This document shows, one piece after another, positions 1-11,323 of a stretch of 64,000 bases of DNA. The notes under the pieces were generated by a model, which did no database searches, had not been told where the DNA came from, and saw only the letters and a program-made list of their open reading frames with translations. A program made the position numbers and the translations under genes. Position 1 is the stretch's first letter, and each line of letters opens with the position of its first letter. Source of the stretch: Erigeron canadensis (taxonomy: Eukaryota; Streptophyta; Magnoliopsida; Asterales; Asteraceae); the NCBI RefSeq assembly GCF_010389155.1, contig NC_057768.1, forward strand, positions 108,501-172,500, written 5' to 3'.

Positions 1-1230
1 GTAAAATTTTAATTTTAAAATAAAAAGTTTATACCTTTAGATAAAACTTAACTTTTAATTAAAACGTATTATTAGATCAAAAAGGTGATGTCATATATCT
101 TTTTTAAAATTCATAATTTTAATTCTAATTTAATAAGTCATTACATACATTTTATAGTTATAGAAAATATATATTTTAATGATATAAATATGAAAATAGT
201 AAATGAGGGGGGATTGGTTATACGTATTTAGTTTCACATTGTTAGTATCATATGTTATTTAAACGAGAGCAAGTACTCACGTGTTGCGGCGGTGAGATAG
301 TGGTGGTGATACCTAGGTTATAAGAGTTGATATGTCATAGAGTATGATAGTCAAATGTCTTAGCCGTACGGGCTCCGCTCTCGGATTTAAAAATTTGTCG
401 AAAGTATATCGAATGACATCTCTAATGAAAGAGCATGAAATTTTAAGAACACCCATACAATTTTTATAATTTATCGATGTACGGTTTTTGAGATAAAAGA
501 TTTTGAATGAAATGGAGGAATAAATGATTTATGGAGGAGAGAGAAAAAAGATGATTGGTTGATATTTGAGGAGAAAGAAAGAGTCCTATAGTTATTTTAG
601 GTAAATATATAATAGATAGGAGAGGCATTTTGGGGAAGTACTTAAAATCAATATTGAAACTTTCAAGTTCAATGTTGAAAATCTAGAAGAAATCTGCTTT
701 ATAATATAATATAGATAATATTTAAATAAAAGATATTAATATGTATATGGTGCTTAGAATAACAATGAAAACAATAAACGATTTTAAAACTGACAAAATC
801 ATCATTTTTCAACATCTTTTATTATGTTTATTAAATTATGATATTATATAAATTTAACATGTCATTTTTATCTTTAATATATAAAAACTTTCAGCGGCCA
901 ATATTTACATTTAGCTTATATTTTACATTAATTTATAAAAGACATAATTAACATACATTAACTATTAATAATTTCTGATACAAAATACTTTTTTTAGAAT
1001 AATAGTATCATCAAATTTTAAAATGTCCTATTTATAAATTTTAGTGTAAGTTATAACGATAATTTAATATTTTTAAATCACGTATTACGTGATAAATAAT
1101 CTAGGGTAAATAATTTAGTTTATATTAAACTGCAAATTCTAAACTTTAGGTATCTTTTATTATAGTAAAGCACATCTGCTCTAATAACTTATCGACTAAT
1201 CACAACTCTCGATTTCATAATGTTCACTTT
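1..1230. other. AT-rich intergenic DNA
   Basis: No coding signal is visible on either strand. A GC-richer patch near 285-300 resembles the 3' hairpin region of plant Helitrons, but no CTRR terminus follows it, so it is not called. Confidence 0.6.
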
Positions 1231-1530
1231 TGTTTTTTTATCTATGACTTTAATTTATACTTTTTTGTTTTCCATCCCAAATTTACAATTTTTACCCGAT
1301 AATTTTAATATAATAAAAAATATAATAATAGCAAAATAATAGCTAATATTTAACCAATAAAATAATAACTAAGATATATCCAATTTATATTTTTTACCCG
1401 ATAATTTTAATATAATCTATAATATAACTAAAAGAGGGAGTTGGGGGTACACTTGGCACCCCTAATCCCCCTCCTTTAGCTTAATCCTCCATCCTTATTA
1501 ATTTTCTAATTTTTTAATATTAATCTAAAT

Positions 1531-1790
1531 TAATTTACACTTTTTGGTTTTCCATCACCAATTTACACTTTAACCCCAATCTAAAACAATTAATTTATAC
1601 TTTTTGGTTTCCCATCAACAATTTACACTTTAACCCAATTTAAAAATAATTAATTATACTTTTTGGTTTTCCATCGCCAATTTACACTTAATAATAATTA
1701 ATTTACACTCTTTTGATTTTTCATCACCAATTTACAATTTCACCGAATTTAAAAATAATTAATTTACACTTTTCGTTTTTATTGATAATC
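1531..1790. repeat. ~60 bp degenerate minisatellite inside Helitron A
   Basis: Four to five imperfect tandem units share the core AATTTACACTTTTTGGTTTT, then a CCATCACCAATTTACA-like block and a TTAAAATAATT spacer. The unit is roughly 50-62 bp. Related single units appear just upstream at about 1250-1300. Confidence 0.7.
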
Positions 1791-1968
1791 TATAATATAA
1801 CTCACATACGACAACAAAAAAGGAAGCTACGATCAACTATAAAAGGGTTTTTCTTTTTATATTCTTTGCACATAATTAATCAGTATTATTATTTTTTAAC
1901 ATTGAATTCTTATGTTATTGTTATTATTATTTCTTTTACTTTAATTTGTTGTCCATTATAGGTTCGTT

Positions 1969-2178
1969 ATGGCTTTTTCTTTAACAACAAAAAATATGAC
2001 CGCATTAGTTCATCTTGAAGATCTTAAGCCAACACATGTTAACCATCATTTAAGACTCCGTGTTGTACATGTATGGACTGTTTCGGAGTGGAACAACCCG
2101 AAGAAAATCAAAACGTATGAGGCGGTCTTTGTTGATGAATTGGTATGTATTTTCAAATTATATAGTTTACAGTTTTAG
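1969..2178 (+). pseudogene. RPA1-like OB-fold exon captured in Helitron A
   Basis: The reading frame opens with MAFSLTTKNMTALVHLEDL and continues with a VVHVW...EWNNPKKIKT block ending in FVDEL. This is the start pattern of the plant replication-protein-A 70 kDa-like/DUF223 OB-fold proteins that are abundant in Helitrons. The recognisable part is about 58 residues. It stops at GATGAATTG followed by GTATGT, a good splice donor, so only the first exon of the source gene seems retained. No downstream exon could be joined. A second copy lies at 4308-4547 on the opposite strand, inside the sister Helitron. Function is probably lost. Confidence 0.6.
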
Positions 2179-2759
2179 AATATAAGACACTGTAAATTTT
2201 TTATTTAGCTAAAGCTGGAAAAAAAAAGGTAAACAGGAATCAATATTCATATGGAGTAAATTTTCGTATGTTTCTTCTTTAACTTTCATATTGATTAAGT
2301 TGTGATATATGTCTTAACTAATCTAAATATTACATATTAAATTTTGTATTTGTAACCTATATTAACTCTTAGGATTTACGATTATATCTTTCTATAACCT
2401 TTGTAATTGGGCGGAAAATTTTAGGAGTATTTTGACCGATGGAGTGGCTACTCAGCTAACAAATTTCTAATTTGATTTCGGCATATCTATTTAATATATT
2501 TGAATTCCAATTTTTTTTAACTTTGATTAATAAATTTTGAGACTACCCGTCCATTGGACGGGCCTCAATACTAGTAAACAAATATAATAATAACTAATAT
2601 ATATCCGATAGAATAATAGCTAATATTTATCCAATAAAATAATAACTAATAAATATCCAATAATATGTTCTATCATATATATATATATATAACCAATTAA
2701 TTAAAAATAAATTAAATTTAATGTAATTATATTAAGATTTTAATAGTAATTGTACTATT

Positions 2760-3285
2760 TTAATTTTAATATATACTAAAAAATAGTTAAACAAATGACT
2801 TATTAACCAATCATATCGCACAATTTCATCAAGTTGACACTCTCCCTAATGTCATCATTTAGTTTTTTAATAATTTTATTTACTTAATAAAAAACAAAAA
2901 ACTAAAATAATTATTTTTTCAATGTTATTAAAATTGGTTTCTAGCTACAAAGTCCGGTTTTCACACACAAACAATTGTGCATTGCAGTATCGATCTCGAG
3001 TTAAGTCGATAAAGGACTTTAAGGTGTTAATATGTGACAAAAATAAAAAGACAAAAAACACTACAACAAATTTCGTCTATAAAAAAGTGTTTCAAATGAT
3101 GAAGGGGGGTATATCCTTCTAATGTTCTTTTATTACATTAGTTTTCTTTCTATTAGCTTAACATTCTTGGCATTTGAATTGAACACTTAGTATCCACTTA
3201 TATCTTCAACTTTGAACTTATAAACTTTTTTGAGTTTCACGTATTAATATCTAATATTAATAATGTTGTAAGGTCTAAAATCTAG
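2760..3285 (+). mobile_element. Decayed Helitron remnant
   Basis: The 5' part (AAACAAATGACTTATTAACC onward, then a segment ending TGTCATCATTTAG) matches the heads of the Helitrons at 19783 and 22609. The 3' part (GGTCTAAAATCTAGT, CTAG at 3282-3285) matches the tail of the Helitron ending at 20576, but the terminal hairpin is lost. The start is approximate. Confidence 0.5.
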
Positions 3286-3471
3286 TTTAATAATATATGC
3301 TATTAATTAAAAAGCTTTTATATCCGTATATATTGGAATGAAATTAATTTTATGAGATTATATATATGTGAAAATATTGTTGAAATTAGTTGTGATATTC
3401 ACCTTTCTTATATTTAGTGTGATCCGCCTTTAGTTTATATATTAATTGTAGTTTTCCAAATTTGAATCAAA

Positions 3472-3570
3472 ACTTATCATGGATCAAGTGGAAAATCTTA
3501 ACACGCCTAACATGTAGGTTGTGAGTTCAGTCCCAACATCCGCACTTTTTTAAAGTTTTATTAAACATGT
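3472..3570 (+). mobile_element. Possible tRNA-derived SINE fragment
   Basis: A box A-like stretch (GATCAAGTGGAAAATC) is followed about 35 nt later by a box B-like stretch (GAGTTCAGTCCC) and a T-rich tail. No target duplication was found, so this rests on the internal promoter pattern alone. Confidence 0.3.
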
Positions 3571-3725
3571 GCTTGACACTTAATGCTGATCTATACGAAT
3601 TAGTTGCTTACATGGCTGCTGCCATGTCACACAGATTAATATGGTGACGACACGTAGGAAAATGCTGACGTAGCGGGCTGAGAGACCGCCACCCGAGCAG
3701 TTTGAGATAGCCTTTTATATATATA

Positions 3726-4968
3726 CTAGTGTAAGTCTCGTCCAATGGACGGGTAGTCTCAAAATATTCTATTAACTTGAAAATTTTATAGCTGAATAAC
3801 CACTTCATCGGTCAAAATACTCCTAAAATTTTCCGCCCATTCACTATTGACCGAGCCATGTATGGTCGTGCCGTGCAAATAGCAAAAAAAAAAACATGAA
3901 AAAACCTGATAAGTTCTCTTATAAAGTTTCTATGTATTATTAATAATGTATCTATCATCGAAACAGAGCTTGCTTTTATATTAAATTATATAGCAATCGA
4001 TAAAAATAAACATATACTAATACTTAAAAAATAAAGAAATTGCATTGCGCACGAAGATCAAGTACTAATTCCTGTTGGGTAAGTTTTTGCTTCATAAATC
4101 TCTATATATACTTTTAGTAAATTGATTCTTGATTACAGCTTTTGATGTTCTTTTAGTTAAAGCTAATTCATTATTTTTTTTCTTATGCAACGAAAAGCTA
4201 GCGAGCAAATAATAATTTCTTTTGGTTTTCATCAAATATCAACGAATTAAAAATTTACACAGTAATGGTATGATTCGAGCAACCATCAATATGACCAATG
4301 TCACGACTTAATCAATACGAAAAATAAAGAAGAAACATATGAAAATTAACTCCATATAAATAAAAATACATACCAATTCATCAACAAATACCATCTCGAA
4401 CGTTTTGATTTTCTTCGAGTTGTTCCACTCCGTAATAGTCCATACATGCACAACACAGAGTCGTAGTTGACAGTTAACATGTGTTGGCTTACGATCTTCA
4501 AGATGAACTAATGTGGTCTTATTTTTCGTCGTTGAAGAATAAGCCATAATAAACCAATAATGGACAACAAATTAAACTAAATTAAAAGAGATAATAATAA
4601 CAATAACATAAGAATTCAATGTTAAATAATAATAATGATTAAATATGAACAAGGTATATATATATATATAAACCATTATGGTAGTCGATCGTAGGTCTCT
4701 TTTTTTGCCGTAGTTTTTTTTTTTTTGGTTGAGAATATGTGAGGTTTTTTTCTAGGTGGTATATAGATAAAGTAGTAGTAGTAGTAGTAATAATAATAAT
4801 AATAACAATAATAATAGTAATGAATTTTTAAAAAGATTTTTTCATTAAAGGTCGGCCTTTTATTAAATAAATATTAAAAAATAGATGATTAATAAGGAGA
4901 GAGTATTAGGCTAAAGAAGAGAGATTAGGGATGCCAAATGTACCCCACCTCTTTTAGTTAGATTATGA
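3726..4968 (-). mobile_element. Non-autonomous Helitron B (inverted sister of Helitron A)
   Basis: On the minus strand the head is TC (4968-4967) plus ATAATCTAACTAAAAGAGG. The tail is an imperfect hairpin (CCCGTCCATTGGACGAG) followed by CTAG ending at 3726 and then T. It shares with Helitron A the head, the OB-fold exon and the tail. (TAG)n/(TAA)n runs lie at about 4770-4810. Its 5' end abuts Helitron C with one T between them. Confidence 0.8.
4308..4547 (-). pseudogene. RPA1-like OB-fold exon captured in Helitron B
   Basis: The frame opens MAYSSTTKNKTTLVHLEDR, with THVN, VVHVW and EWNNSKKIKT blocks ending in FVDEL, clearly homologous to 1969-2178. The match ends at the same GATGAATTG|GTATGT donor, and the residues after it are intronic read-through. 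Both copies therefore derive from the same captured exon. No partner exon is seen, so it is treated as a fragment. Confidence 0.6.
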
Positions 4969-4969
4969 A

Positions 4970-5405
4970 CTAGCCTTATACCCGCACGATGCGGCGGAGC
5001 ATTGGAAAAACACTGGTTAATAAGTGGTACCCGCACGATTACCGGATCACCGTACCTATGGCTATGTGTGTTTTAGACAGCGGAGACGACGACGTTTTTT
5101 TTTATTTTTTTTTTTTTGGGGGGGGGGGGGGGGCTATATTTGTTTTAGAGAGAGACGGTTCTGAGGGAATGTATGTGTATGTTTTGTTCTGGGGGGATGT
5201 ATGGGTGTGTTTTTTGGTATAATATGTGAGCAGCTTCGGGGGAAGGGGAGAGAGACAAATTGGGCGTAAGGTTTCTTAAAGGTATTTTTGATATATCAGG
5301 AATAAAGTGTTTGGTGATAGTGTAAATTAAAAAGGTAAAATAGGGAATTTAAAGGTAGAGTGTTTAATTTGAAAAGGGGTAGTTTGTTTATATAAGTAGT
5401 ATAGA
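4970..5405 (-). mobile_element. Short Helitron C
   Basis: The minus-strand head is TCTATACTACTTATATAAAC (from 5405), preceded by A. The tail GCCGCATCGTGCGGG forms a hairpin and is followed by TATAAGG and CTAG ending at 4970, then T. It belongs to the same family as the element at 10065-10519. There is no coding content. It includes an extreme T-then-G homopolymer tract at about 5096-5133. Confidence 0.85.
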
Positions 5406-5416
5406 TATAGAGATTA

Positions 5417-5701
5417 GGGGGTGCTTGGTTCGGATAAAAAAATGGCAAAGGTAATGGGAAAAGGAATGGGAAAGGAATACTAAGGATATCCCAATATTTT
5501 AATAATAAAAATAAAACAAGAAAAAGATAACAAAAATACTCCTGGTAAATCACTCGTATAACTAACTCTCGTTCTCTCTCTCTCTCTCTCACACTAATAA
5601 TACATATCTACAACCATGTATCACCACCACCATCAAAATACTTATAGCCACAAAGATTAACATATTTATCTCTCTCTCTCCCTCTATATATATATACATA
5701 A

Positions 5702-5738
<37 letters not shown>

Positions 5739-6014
5739 ACAGAAACATATTATATATATATAATATAGAATACGCCAGTTGGTGGTCGGCGTATTTGCAA
5801 CAGGTGTTTGATGGTGGTATGGGTGGCGAGCACTGCTAATCGGTGATGGCTAGAAGTGGGTTTGGGTTTCGATGGGTTAAGTATGGTGGTGGCTGTTGGG
5901 TAATGCTTTATTACCCACTTCTAAGCATTCAAGACCATTTCTTTGTAAAACCAAGCATCTTTATTCATTGTCTTTCCCATTCTTTACCCCTAAAACCCCC
6001 CAACCAGGCACCCC
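5417..6014. mobile_element. PIF/Harbinger (Tourist-like) MITE, TTA target duplication
   Basis: The terminal inverted repeats are GGGGGTGCTTGGTT on the left and, on the right, a sequence reading GGGGTGCCTGGTTGGG in reverse complement. The element is flanked by TTA on both sides (5414-5416 and 6015-6017), the hallmark of PIF/Harbinger insertions. Subterminal repeats (AATGGGAAAGG versus CTTTCCCATT) extend the symmetry. The interior has (TC)n at about 5573-5590 and (TA)n at about 5700-5760. No transposase is present. Confidence 0.8.
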
Positions 6015-6032
6015 TTAGATGATTTTGTCTAC

Positions 6033-6210
6033 GAGGAATGATTAATTCTCCAAATTGATTAGCCTAAAAATCCTCCTAATTAATTAGATGGTGATATGTG
6101 AAAAATCAATGGGGAGATAAGGAAAGAAATTAAATGGAATCCATTTGTCACATTTATAAAGATTTAAGAGGATTTTTAGGCTAATATTTAGGAGGATTGA
6201 TCATTTTCCC
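6033..6210. mobile_element. ~178 bp MITE, copy 1
   Basis: The ends are inverted: AATGATTAATTCTCC on the left, and a right end that reads AATGATCAATCCTCC in reverse complement. Internal GCCTAAAAATCCTCC and its inverse extend the symmetry. A second copy lies at 23101-23279. Confidence 0.7.
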
Positions 6211-6744
6211 TTTTCTAATGATGAAAAATTCATCAATATTAAATCATAACTTTTTTTGATTTGAGGTTTTAAAAAACTTACCATTAGAGTGAAAAGTTTT
6301 CCGAAAATTTTTTGTTTAAAAAGTTAACCATTGAAGATGTCCTAACATATAAAAAATGGAAGAAGAAAAAAAAGCTCTTCACTGTTGTTTTTCACAGGTT
6401 TTAGACCTTAAAATATCGACGGTATATGAGGAAGATTAAGATATAGATACACCTGCATCAAGGTTCTACCTAAATGGTTAAAAAAATTCTCTGGTCTTTG
6501 CATGAGGTGATGATCGAACCTCTAACTTCTGTTTTTAAAAGTCATATGCCAAAAAGTTTACACTGATCCAAATCATGTTGCTTTGTGTTAGCATATAAAA
6601 CATCTTTAAATTAAACTTAATAATTACAACTAGAAATATTGACCCGTGATGTACGATGGTTGAGAATGGAGAATTTTGAGTTTTCGTGATTCGATGTCTT
6701 TCATCAATAGTCGGTTTTAAAATATCTAACATTATGTATAAAAA
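6211..6744. other. Intergenic, no gene seen
   Basis: AT-rich sequence without a supportable reading frame. A B-box-like GATCGAACCTC near 6512 hints at a further SINE relic but is not enough for a call. Confidence 0.5.
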
Positions 6745-6780
6745 CTAGCTAATTAGCCCGGGTTCAACCCTAACCCGGGC
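6745..6780 (-). mobile_element. Helitron 3' terminus with strong hairpin
   Basis: On the minus strand a near-perfect stem (GCCCGGGTT / AACCCGGGC) is followed by TAATTAG and a terminal CTAG ending at 6745, then T. This is a textbook Helitron tail. The matching 5' TC end to the right was not located, so only the terminus is reported. Confidence 0.7.
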
Positions 6781-6789
6781 TACATAATT

Positions 6790-7860
6790 AAAATACTAAA
6801 ACAAAAAAATATATACACTTAGTATATAATTTAGGAGAGTTGTGTATGTCTTCAACCCTATTTGCTTGTTTGGCTTGCTGGGAGGGGATTTAGGGGAATT
6901 CTTACCCATACCGCTCGTAATTGTTGGAACCATGCTTGGTTGTATGTACATAAACATGTTTATTACATTTGTAGGGTGGTGTTTAATAGGTTTAAATGCC
7001 TCTTTTACTATATATTATCCATTTTACGCTAAAGTGTGTTATGTGGTATCTGTTATTTTTCTCTAATTGTAATGTAGTCAGACAATACTCGACCAACATG
7101 TATGGTTACTAAACTTTTTACACTCTATCTTTTTCCTCTTTTTGGTCGGAGATGTTTTTGAAAGTAGTCTATCTATCTTCGTGTAGGATTAAGGTTGTCT
7201 ACATTCTAACTCCCCCAAACACGGCCTAATATAAAAAATCGATCGTTTTTCATATTAATTTTAAAAAAATATAAGGTTACAAAAAAAAATGTAGAAACTT
7301 AAATAATATAGGGCCTAATATAAAAAAAAAGTTTTTAAGGTTACAAAAATAATATGTAAAAAAATAAATAACATAAGGTCTAATATAAAAAATAGATTTT
7401 TGAAAATAAAAAAAAATAATTATGACATCATAAATTTGTATAAAATAGCTTAAGAGAAAATATTGGCATGCCACATAAGAAAAAAAGTTTTAGAATCAAT
7501 TTTGTTTTATTTATATAAGAAATGTAATATAAAAGCACAAGTAAAATCATGAAAATGGACAACAAAATCAATTTGGTTTATTAAAAATTATATCAATTTT
7601 TTTAACCTGAAAAATTAGTTAATAGAAATTAGTTATGCATTTTCGTTTCTCTATTATAGATTTTGCTTAATAAATGAATTTTTATTTAAGACTTAATAAG
7701 CAAAGAGTAATACAATAAATAATTTTAAAAAAAAAGAACCAAACCAAAAATAAACAACTACACTGTTGGTTTGGTTATTATTTCGTTTAAAAACCTAAAA
7801 AATCAAACCTTTGGTTTGGGTTTCATTTTTAAGGCAAATCATCCTAACTATATACAATTA
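6790..7860. other. Intergenic, Helitron body or other AT-rich DNA
   Basis: No convincing gene. Several 60-75 codon frames are AT-rich noise. GGTTTGGTT-like repeats around 7760-7830 resemble ends of low-copy hAT-like repeats. The body of the Helitron ending at 6745 must lie here. Confidence 0.5.
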
Positions 7861-8133
7861 TCTTTCAATAATTATAAAAGAGGGCCTTAAATAGATTTCT
7901 AAAAAGGTTAAACCATTAGATCAAAAGCTATCTTTGATTGTTACTTTTGAATGATTTTGATGACATCAACTTCTATTTTTAAATTTACTAATTAATCATT
8001 TAATCCTATATTATTATTATTACCAACTATTCCAAATATTATTAAATACTAAATGACAAAACAGATTACTAAATACATTACATTTTTACCTTTACATACG
8101 AATGCAACAAGCTGCACGAATATATGCTAAATA
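7861..8133 (+). mobile_element. Probable short Helitron, degenerate 3' end
   Basis: TC at 7861, preceded by A, opens a head (TTCAATAATTATAAAAGAGG) typical of plant Helitrons. A tail-like GCTGCACGAATATATG followed by CTAA lies near 8130, but the next base is A, not T, and the hairpin is poor. Confidence 0.35.
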
Positions 8134-8601
8134 TAACAAATGTAATGTCATAATTAATTTTAATTATAAGTTATATATATTTACAAAGGTAAATTTTCAT
8201 AATGTGACAATACCAATAATTTAAAGAAATTTTCGGTCACCAAGTATTTTTTCAACATAAAGCATGATTAAAATAAATTAAATTAAACATAACTTTTACA
8301 TATCGTCTTACATATCGTAAGCCAAATTTATCATTTCTTCCTATTGTTTTTTAAGATTACGAATAATACTAAAGGTTATTTTCTTTGACGTTTTAAACTG
8401 GATAAGAAATTTTTATTTGAAATTGTAAAGTTTTTAAAAAAAACATTTTAACCTAAGAAATCTCAAACATTGATTTTTATGTTATGTGTCAAATTTGGTC
8501 ATTTATTTTAGCGGGAAAAAATATATATATAACCATTTTGTTATACTTTTAGAAAAAAAATGCTATATAAATTATTACATATATCTATATCTATATCTAT
8601 A

Positions 8602-9912
8602 TCTATATAATTTATAAAATAGTAGTTATCCTGACATTTTAAAGACATCCACATCAACTCAAAACCATCCTTAAAAATTGCCACATAAGATTTATCTTAT
8701 GTGTCATCTCCATATTATTTCAAACTAAATATTTTGTATTAAATTAAACCTATGTATATACAAAATAAAAAAAACAAATTCCATATAAAAAACTAAATTT
8801 ATATAATCAAAAGATTACATAGAATATGATAAATCTAAATCTTCACAATACATAATTACACCTTGAATTTATGTGCCAATTTTAAATCTTTTTAATTTGG
8901 TAACTCTTTTTTCTTTCATTTTAGTTTGTATGATTATACTACAAACGGGTTTTTAGTTTATTGATTTTGATATAAGTTCATTACCATTCATTTATGTTTT
9001 AACCTTTTTTTAAAGCTCGATTTCCTTTTATTTTAGTTTGTAATGTATTTCATTTATTTATATTATTTTTAATGGTGATTATACTGCAAATAGATTATTA
9101 GTTTATTGATTTTGAAATAACTTAATCACCATTCATTTATGTTATTTCATTATATTATTAAAAAAAGTTTTTGATAGAGTAACAAGAGTTTAGTGAAACA
9201 CAGGGCATGTTTTTGATAAAATTTGTAAATGACTAATTTTTTCTATTACTTTGTTAAACAATAGGGTTTAACTTTCATATTATTGCAAAATGAATTCTCC
9301 ATTCATGTAAATTTATGTGATCATTTTTTTTAACGGCATTTTTATTCTACTCCTACTACTAAATTATACGTATGCCTGAAAACAAGGACTCTCGAAAAAC
9401 CCCCTATTAATCTATCACCACAAATGTGGGAAGTGGGACTCAGATCCATGTGTATTATCTCAAGGTCAAATACCTTATCAATGGACCACCAACCCAATCA
9501 ACAGAAAAAAATTATGTGATCACGCCAAACGGATAAATTGCACGGGTTAGCTAAATGGTCAGAATTATCTCTCTTATTGTGATTGGTATCCAATAGTTTG
9601 TTTTTTCTCTATACAGTTGAATACCAAGAATTTGTGTGTTTTATAAGTGATTTCTATTATATTTTATAGCTTCTTTTTTGGCTATTTGTGTCATAATCAA
9701 CATTTGATAAGAAATAAACTTCATTCTTTAGTTAATTGTTTTTTTTAATCAAAACTTTGGTATTTTTTGAAAAGATTTGATAAAAATGTAACACTATTTT
9801 ATTCTTGAAACAAAGTTTTAAAAATTCACACATTTATTCACTAATTTTTTTAACCAAATTAATTGAACATCAATTTCAAAAGTATCACGCATCGTGCGGG
9901 TCAAAAACCTAG
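8602..9912 (+). mobile_element. Helitron with nested SINE
   Basis: The head is TCTATATAATTTATAAAATAG at 8602, preceded by A. The tail has a CGCATCGTGCGGG hairpin region and CTAG (9909-9912) followed by T. A SINE with its own target duplication (9324-9511) is inserted in it, so the Helitron is the older insertion. An (ATCTAT)n run precedes the head. There is no coding sequence. Confidence 0.6.
9324..9511 (-). mobile_element. tRNA-derived SINE (copy 1)
   Basis: The minus strand shows a box A-like segment (GGTTGGTGGTCCATTG), a box B (GGATCTGAGTCCC) and an A-rich 3' end, which is the T-run at 9324-9331 on the plus strand. Perfect 11 bp target duplications (TTATGTGATCA) sit at 9313-9323 and 9512-9522. 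The 3' half (GTAGTAGGAGTAGAA on the minus strand) resembles the SINE in the THO3 intron. Confidence 0.75.
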
Positions 9913-9913
9913 T

Positions 9914-11323
9914 TATATATATATATGGCCACTATAGCTAAGAGAAAAAAATAAGTCTAACATTTGATCTTAACCACTCAAATTAAAGTTCAAATTAATC
10001 TCAACCTTTTAAACTAAAAGTCAAACATAAATATTTTAAACATAGTAACTCTTTTATGTATTTACTAGAGGGGTACCCGCACAATGCAGCGGGGTGGCGT
10101 TGATGGGTAGTGGTGGCGGTGATAGGCGTCAGTCGGCGGCGACGGCGGCGACGGGAGGGGTGACGATATGGATATTAATATAAAAATAATTTATAGAAGG
10201 GGGTGATGTAGTTATTTTAAGGATTGAAAAACATATATTATTGTAATTTATTTTCTTAAGATTATTATAGGTATATTAGGTTGAATTATTTAAATTAATA
10301 AATAAAAAATTTAGGCATTTTGGGGTAACTAGTTCAATATGTGGGTAAAGATAGGTTTTGTGTTAGTAGTTTTTTGATTTAGAGTTACGTAAGGGTATTT
10401 TAGGATATTTAGTAGGCTCATAATGGTAGATAGGTAATTCAACAAGGGTAAATTGGGTATATCAAAGGTAGAATTGTTGAAGAAAAAAAAAATCACTTTG
10501 TTTATATAAGGAGTTAAGATTATACCTTCTTTAATCATGGTAATTTTTTTTTAAAATTATTGTAATGGACATCAATTTGAGACTTATATTTAACTACTTT
10601 TTATTATATATATATATATAGCCACCATAGCTAAGAGAAAAAAATAAGTCTAACATTTGATCTTGACCACTCAAATTAAAGTTCAAATTAATCTCAACCT
10701 TTGAAACTAAAAGTCAAACATAGATATTTTAAACATAGCAACTCTTTTATGTATTTATTATACCATCTTTAATCATGGTAATTTTTTTTAAAAATTATTG
10801 TAATGGACACCAATTTAAGACTTATATTTAACTACTTTTTATTATATATATATATATATATAATCACCATAGCTAAGAGAAAAAAATAAGTCTAACATTT
10901 GATCTTGACCACTCAAATTAAAGTTCAAATTAAACTCAACCTTTGAAACTAAAAGTCAAACATAGATATTTTAAATATAGTAACTCTTTTATGTATTTAT
11001 TATACCTTCTTTAATCATGGTAATGTTTTTAAAAAATTATTGTAATGGACACCAATATGAGACTTATATTTAACTACTTTTTATTATATATATATATGGC
11101 CACCATAGCTAAGAGACAAAAAATTAGTCTAACATTTGATCTTGACTACTCAAATTAAAGTTCAAATTAATCTCAACCTTTGAAACTAAAAGTCAAACAT
11201 AGATATTTTAAACATAGTAACTCTTTTATGTATTTATTATACCTTTTTTAATCATGGTAATTTTTTTAAAAAAATTATTGTAATGGACACCAATTTGAGA
11301 CTTATATTTAACTACTTTTTATT
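9914..11323. repeat. Four-unit ~238 bp tandem array
   Basis: Units contain CCACCATAGCTAAGAG, CTTGACCACTCAAATTAAAG, CAACCTTTGAAACTAAAAGT and AACTACTTTTTATTATATAT. They begin near 9928, 10621, 10865 and 11099. Spacing is about 235-244 bp once the 455 bp Helitron in unit 1 is subtracted. (TA)n separates the units. No coding potential. Confidence 0.9.
10065..10519 (-). mobile_element. Helitron inserted in unit 1 of the tandem array
   Basis: The minus-strand head is TCTTAACTCCTTATATAAAC (from 10519, preceded by A). The tail CCCGCTGCATTGTGCGGG forms a hairpin and is followed by TACCCCT and CTAG ending at 10065, then T. The other array units keep the uninterrupted site (ATGTATTTATTATACC), proving both borders. 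Same family as Helitron C. The interior holds a GGCGGC-rich patch and no gene. Confidence 0.92.

Larger units (their letters stand above)
1416..2574 (+). mobile_element. Non-autonomous Helitron A
   Basis: The element starts with TC (1416) followed by a plant-Helitron-like head (TATAATATAACTAAAAGAGG). It ends with a GC-rich hairpin (CCCGTCCATTGGACGGG, 2546-2562) about 8 nt before a terminal CTAG (2571-2574). The flanking bases are A (1415) and T (2575), the A^T target expected of Helitrons. It carries an RPA-like OB-fold exon (1969-2178) and a ~60 bp minisatellite, but no Rep/helicase, so it is non-autonomous. A related copy lies inverted at 3726-4968. Confidence 0.85.

Noticed and set aside
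5296..5592. 98-codon minus-strand frame beginning RERERE
   Set aside because: Translation of a (TC)n microsatellite and MITE/Helitron DNA; no protein family.
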